Part shown: in pieces, positions 58,765 through 64,000 of the stretch
Numbering within the stretch: the stretch's first letter is position 1
Layout: the number at the start of each line of letters is the position of its first letter
From: Furcasterigmium furcatum
Taxonomy: Eukaryota > Ascomycota > Sordariomycetes > Glomerellales > Plectosphaerellaceae
Length of the DNA: 64,000 nt
Assembly (NCBI GenBank): GCA_001599815.1
Contig: BCIA01000003.1
Span: 3,968,001 to 4,032,000, forward strand
Direction: 5' to 3'
Program-made: the position numbers and the translations under genes
The notes under the pieces: model-generated
The model's input: the letters and a program-made list of their open reading frames with translations, nothing else
Databases searched by the model: none
What the model was told of the DNA's origin: nothing

Positions 58765-60766
58765 CTACTCCAAAGAAGATTCAGAGCCCAACTCGTCTGC
58801 GTAATTCCTCGTCTGCGGCCGGTGAAAGTCCGGTACCGACGGCTCTTGCACCGCCGCGTCTTGTTGCTGGACATGGGGCAAAGAGTCGACAGGCGGCAGC
58901 GTGGTATGGCGGGCTGCTTGGCTTCGCGTCGTCATCTGTGACAAGTTGCTGCCAATCGCAGCTCCCGATCGATGAAGCTGTGGCGGAGTTGCCGAGCGTC
59001 GTTGGTTCGAGCCCCTGCGTCCTGATTCCGTGCCCCTTGGAGCCGAATCCGTAGCACCCACGCGGCTGCGTTGCGGGTACAACCGGGGCGGTTGCTGCTG
59101 CAGAGCTGCCGCAACCCATGAGCCATGCCTCGGGCGTTGTCTGCGGTGACCTTCCTCGCTATTCGTCGGGGGCGCTCGGCGCTCCTGGGGCTGGCCGGCC
59201 GGCGGCACGAGGTCGTCGCCGGCATCGAGAGGGTTTATACGTCCGAGTATGAGATCGTTAACCAGTTCCGGATCGTCATAAATCCTCTGCATCAGCCCAG
59301 GGTTCTGCAGCAGTAGCGCGCGGAGTTGATTTGCGCCAGGGGTCGACAGCCCCTGAAGTCCCTGCGGCATGAAGCTGCGCATCTCGGATTCCACGGGTTC
59401 CCTGCAGTAGGGACATAAGTTGGAGTCCTCGAACCATGTCTTGATGCAGCGGTCGCCAAAGACGTGCTTGCACCCGGGAAGCCGAACTGGTGTCTCCGTA
59501 ACCTTCTCCGGCGTCTCGATGCCAAACTCGTTGTAGCAGATGTTGCACACTAGCGAGTCAGTACGTCTCGGGCAGTGCTTGGATAGAGGGCGGCAGCTTA
59601 CTTCTCTCTTCCTCCGGGAGTTCCGAGATGGCAACGCTCTTGAGGGACTTGATAGCCCTAGCTGAAGCGACCCTCTTGGTGACCAGGGAGCCCCGGAAGG
59701 CTTGGGCTTCTCGCAGCCGGTCGTCGAATGCCGAGGTTGGCCGGCTTCTGGGCGACACAGCGTCGTCGAGATCACCGTTGGTTGCGGTGGCATTGCGAGG
59801 CATGCTGTGCCTGTGACGTCTGGACGAATGGGATGCGCGCGGTGCATGAGGGTGCGGGATCGCCAGAGGAGGCAGAGGTGCGGTGGCATAGGGGTAGGCT
59901 GTCGAGAATGTTATTTAAGTTCACGCTGGGAGACGTAATAAGATACAAATGGGAAACGGAGAGAAAGTTAGAGAACAGGTAGAGTTCGGGGGCTTACCCT
60001 GAGGGCCTGTCCATTGGGGGGGCTGCCATGTGGCAGCAAAGCTGTTGATGCTACTGTTGCCTTGTTGGGCGGCCGACGGATGTGGGCGAAGACCAGCCTG
60101 GTTATACGGAGCAATGATATTGTAATCTGTCAAGGTACTGAATTGCGGGTGAGTATGTCCCACGGTGCCTTCAGCGCCGAACGGAGGGGCGCCATGCGTT
60201 GGTTGGGCGTGTCGCTGTGTGCCTAGAGAGCCTCGCCTTCCTGGTCCACCTCCAGGCACACCACCGCCGCCACCCCGCTGCCGACCAAACAATGCTGGAG
60301 CGTTGGAGGGAGGGCCAGAAAAGGGAGGACCAGGTGCCAGTAGTGCAGTCATCTGAGGAGCCGGAGGGTGCGCAGCCTGGTATCCGAAAGGGAGCTGGTT
60401 AGTCTGAGGCTGAAATGCGGCCGGTCCCTGGTATGAGCTCTGGAGAGGGGTAGAGAGCGGGGGGAGCCTCTGCTGCTGAGAGAAGGAGTGATTGAAAGGC
60501 GGCGCTTGCCACTGATCATGATGCCACGGGGAGTCATCGATGGAAGAATGCACCGGGTCGTAGTGGGACGGAGAAGACAGGCTTGGTGGCATGGGAGGAG
60601 GATGATAGAAACCCGACGCTCTCATGTTAGGGCAGGCCGACTGGAAGGCATGCTGTTGGTGCGGGAGCAAGCCAGAACGGTGAGGCGAGGGAGGGTCCAC
60701 GTCCATTCTGTCGTCCATGGCGTGATAATGGTGGTGCGATGGATGTTGCGCCTCGGAAGTGGCCAT
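58765..60766 (-). CDS. RING finger protein, probable E3 ubiquitin ligase
   Basis: Three exons (60766-59998, 59898-59602, 59549-58765) give 616 residues, with phases agreeing. Residues 1-260 are His/Pro/Gln-rich and disordered, including a Gly-rich run (RGGGGGVPGGGPGRRGS). The RING domain is at 357-404: Cys357, Cys360, Cys382, His384, Cys390, Cys401 and Cys404 are present, in the pattern CNIC, GCKHVFGDRC and LCPYC. The residue after Phe386 is Gly where the fifth zinc ligand (His or Cys) normally sits. This HVFG variant occurs in fungal RING proteins and may still fold. The C-terminus is Arg/Gln/Ser-rich. It probably recruits a ubiquitin-conjugating enzyme; substrates are unknown. Confidence 0.88.
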
Positions 60767-61249
60767 CGCGGTGCCGAGGCCTCGTAGAATGTATTACTTC
60801 CTCGGCGGGCGGCAGCAGAATCAAGGAGAAACGGGTTCGCCGGGGGGACGAAGCTGCCGGGGTTGACAGCCTGTCGGAGGTAGTGGCCGCCTCTCCTGAA
60901 GTTTCAAGTAGCTGATGATCGCAGGCCTTAGGCTGGACGAGGCTTGCAATCGAGGAAGGTGGCCGGAAGCGGGAGCAGGACCGGAAGCCTCGAAGGTCAT
61001 CCGAGCAGGCAGGCTGCGTGGTGGGGAGTCTGCGCCGGCCGGGCTGAACTGGACGGGGACGACGGCGGCGCGGGGTCTCACGTAGTTCGAGTGAATGAAT
61101 GAGTGTGAGGGCGCCTGCTGCCCAGTGGACGCACGTGAACGTAACGAGTCTTTCGTTTCGGGTGCAGCAGGCCAAACGCTGGGCGAAATGAAAATGGATG
61201 AACGAAGGCGAGGCGGACTGCCCCGTGTGTCGAAAGGGCGACGACGGAT

Positions 61250-61274
61250 GAGAGAGAGAGAGAGAGAGAGAGAG
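61250..61274. repeat. AG dinucleotide microsatellite
   Basis: About twelve perfect AG copies, 480 bp upstream of the RING gene start; CT-rich on the RING coding strand. Confidence 0.95.
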
Positions 61275-61512
61275 GGCAAGCAAGTATCCAGATTCACAGC
61301 CTGGACATCTGCGGAGACCCGACACTGCCCCTCCTCCTGACCACTGGGTACTGCGACTCGAGAGATCCTGGTGGTTGGAGAAAAGGGCTGGACTGGCCGG
61401 CTGGCTGAAGAGACGTCGTCGGCGGCGGTCCCGGGAGGTGCTGGGTGGAGGGGTAGAATTCGCCCGCTGGTCGCTTGTTGTAAGATGCAGAATAAGTACT
61501 GGTGATCCTTCC

Positions 61513-61536
61513 GAGGAGGAGGAGGAGGAGGAGGAG
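61513..61536. repeat. GAG trinucleotide repeat
   Basis: Eight tandem GAG/AGG units upstream of the RING gene, pyrimidine-rich on its coding strand. Confidence 0.9.
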
Positions 61537-63983
61537 AGGAGTTGGGCGAGTCGAGAGTTGGAGGTGCACGAGCGAGGGAATGGGCGGATGTGCCGGCCGA
61601 GGGAGGAGTAAGTACGTGGTGGGCGAGTTGAGGTAGGCAGCGTACAGTAAGCCAGGAACCCGGAGATGGGCGGGACTCCAACTTGTGAATGCCTACTAGA
61701 TAGGTAGGTAACTCGTCACGATCGGGAAGCTGCGGGATGGGAGATGAGGAGGTGAATGCGAGAGGATGGAAAGGCGGGATGGACGGGAGAGTTGGAGGAA
61801 GGTGCAATGGAAGGGGTGCGAGGTGCGGGTGGTCCTGCTTCTAAGTACGAATGGTACGACACTACCTAAGTACGGACCGACAAGCTAAACATGGAAACCA
61901 CAGGGAAGTCCGCCCGTCGCTCGAGGCCGGCGGATGGGGATATCTCTTTTTTTGTTTCCGCGCAGCCTGGAGGGATGATGAGGCGCCGTCACGTCACGAG
62001 GCGTCTGATGCGGACATGGGATCACGAACTAAAAGCAACGGCCAAGGGTGCTGGTCTGGCTGGTCGGCCTGGCTGGCCTGGCTCTGGCTCTGGTCTGGTC
62101 TGGTCTGCATGGGGGGGCACAGCACGGCATGGGCCTAAGGCGGCCAGAGACGGACGGACGTGTCTGTCTGGCGGCCGGGGGGCGTGCGTTGAGCAGAGCA
62201 GCGCACCAGCAGCCTCCGATGGGTGAATGAAAGAGCACGGAAACCACGAGCGAGCGTGAGTGAGAGTGTGTGCCAGCGCCAGTGCCATGTAAGCAACCAT
62301 CCAGCGAACGAGGAGGAGGGGCGAGAGGAGAGGTGAGGGGGCACCGATGTGAGGGACCGGCCCGGCCTAGGCCAAGGGTATAAGAGGCGAGACAAGACGA
62401 GACCTCCTCGCAGACACATGGAGACAAACAAACAGCCGGGAAGTGCATGTAGGTACTTGCTGGATGGACGGACGGCGGCGGAGACATATTAGCATCGGAG
62501 GCGGAGGCGTCCACCAGAACATTTAAGTCTGAGGTAGGTAAGGTAGGCAGGCAATTATGGAATAGGCAAGGCAGGTCGAGAACGGCACCCCCCTCCCCTC
62601 ACCTCAGACCGTGACCAGACCAGTCATCGGAGGGCAAATACCGGCCTGGCCTAGGGTCGGGGTCCGTGTCCGTATCAAGGTCAGCTTGCACGAGGAATCA
62701 CCAGGCGCCCGCGTTTGCTGTCCTGGTGAGTTCTTGGGTAGCAGGAAGAGGGAGGACGTGCAGCGCAGCAAGCACCGGATAACCAGTGCAGGCAGGGATG
62801 GATGTCATCGCAGGATGGAGAGTGGAGGGGCGTGGAGGGGCAGCGAGTGGGCAGGGAGGGGAGATAACCACCGGGGTTGCAGGATAAGGAACTTGGAAGA
62901 GGTTGGTACCTAGGTAGGTAGGGAGATGGGCAACGACAAGTCAGGCCGGCTGGCCGGGCTTGGTCTAGTTGGTCGACAATGGAAAAGGCAAGCGGGCGCC
63001 GAGTTTGGACGATCATGTAAGTGGGCAGATAAGTATGTATGGGCGGAACTGAAGAGGAACGGAACCTGGAAGTCGATGCATCACCTCGTCACCTTCAGGC
63101 TGCTGCCCGCCGCTCGATGGCTGACCTAGGTGCTGCGGGGTCAGTGGAGGTCAGCCAGCCCAGCAGCCCAGGCGGAAAGTGCCAGTGGATGGATCCATGA
63201 CCCTAGCGCACCTGCTCCAGAAGACCTCGCCTCTGTCCGGGTGTGGTGGGCTGGACGGACGCCTCCGGCTGGCGTTTGCTGGACTCAACTCAAGCAACCT
63301 ACAAACCTAGTACCCGACCTCACTTGTTCACCTCACTCGCCCCGACACGCATGGACGACGCCCAGCTCCGGCAGCAGGTTTCGCTTCCAGCCCACTCCTC
63401 GAATCCGAGATGCCTGTTCGAGTTCCGCCCGAGCTGCTGCTGATGCTCCAGTGGGCAGGCAAGGCGCGCCGCCCGATTGAAACCCCCTCTGTTCCGGGCA
63501 GCACAACCTCCCGGAAACGGCACTTCCGCGTGATGCTCGGCCCCTCAGCCATGGAACTTATTACGACTCGCTCGTCGGGGACACCACCACAATCAGTCAG
63601 GTCGCTCTTCATCATCCCTGCCATCCCCGATGACGACCCGGTTGCTCCATTTCGGGTTGACAGCCCGCATCACAGTCTCACCACTCGGCACCACAGAGAC
63701 GAGCGCGGTCCCTCGTCCAGCTTGCCTTGCTTGCTTCGTCTGGCCGCCCCCTGAGACATTGATTCTGCCCCATGCTTGCTCTTGCTGCTGCTTCTCTCTC
63801 CGGCCGGCATCCATCACATCGATCACATCAGGGCAGGTGCAGCATGCCTGCCACCGCTTCCTGTGGCGGACCAGACCAGACCACCAGCTTCCTGCTCCAG
63901 CGACCGAACAGAGCAGTCGATAGGGTCACACCGCGCTTCCTCGCTATCTATCCAAGACCTCACCCCCCTCAGGCCCCGACGAC

Positions 63984-64000
63984 ATGTCTCTCGATTGGCT
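63984..64000 (+). CDS. Possible start of the next plus-strand gene
   Basis: An ATG at 63984-63986, with G at -3, follows a CA/CT-rich stretch that resembles a fungal leader. Only five codons (MSLDW) are visible before the window ends, so no product can be named. Confidence 0.3.

Larger units (their letters stand above)
60767..63983. other. Large region between the RING gene and a possible next gene
   Basis: 3217 bases, apparently divergent promoters and leaders. It contains an AG microsatellite (61250-61274), a GAG repeat (61513-61536) and five TAGGTA-type motifs (61690, 61854, 62450, 62531, 62904). Open frames are low-complexity and mutually overlapping. I see no RNA gene. Confidence 0.45.

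Noticed and set aside
60821..61807. 328-codon Pro/Ser/Leu-rich minus-strand frame
   Set aside because: It spans microsatellites and CT-rich promoter sequence and shows only low-complexity composition.

Overview
This is a protein-coding stretch of a filamentous ascomycete genome (Pezizomycotina, most likely Sordariomycetes). The evidence is short GT-AG introns (mostly 50-100 bp, often with CTAAC/CTGAC-like branch sites), high GC content, long gene-free intergenic regions, and gene families typical of these fungi: HET, DUF3176, 2EXR, DUF3602, velvet, Zn2Cys6 regulators and a P/Y/G-rich metacaspase. I see no tRNA, rRNA, CRISPR array or intact transposon. Most multi-exon models were checked by splice-site phase, and their exon lengths sum to a whole number of codons.

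Layout. 0-9 kb: the tail of an unidentified conserved protein, a DUF3176 membrane protein, a HET-domain protein and a 2EXR protein; this looks like the accessory, fast-evolving end. 9-17 kb: a 910-aa Zn2Cys6 transcription factor, an unrecognised 666-aa probably mitochondrial protein divergent from uroporphyrinogen decarboxylase (haem synthesis), and a DUF3602 protein. 17-21.8 kb: a 4.6 kb gene-free region upstream of velB. 21.8-32.7 kb: velB (development and secondary metabolism regulator), then a 1948-aa DH-BAR-SH3 Rho-family GEF on the other strand. 32.7-36.6 kb: a complete nine-exon telomerase reverse transcriptase (TERT), followed by a wax-synthase-type MBOAT acyltransferase.

39-48.3 kb: a run of small signalling and stress-type genes, namely a type I metacaspase with a minisatellite-coded prodomain, a calmodulin-like four-EF-hand protein whose first exon is only the ATG, an 86-aa CYSTM protein, and a WW / YGQP-repeat / glycine-zipper / acidic-tail protein. 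48.3-64 kb: a gene-poor stretch with a Myb/SANT-like protein, a lone cytochrome P450 and a RING protein, and a possible next start codon at 63984.

The genes do not form one pathway or an obvious biosynthetic cluster. The most interesting points are the TERT gene with an upstream ORF overlapping its start, the contrasting long ATG-free leaders of velB, metacaspase, calmodulin-like and WW genes, the unusual WW protein, the repeat-driven metacaspase prodomain with a PPNY motif, a phased decamer array with an ACGCGT core, and a recurring TAGGTA-type intergenic motif. No clearly new multi-gene system is demonstrable from sequence alone.
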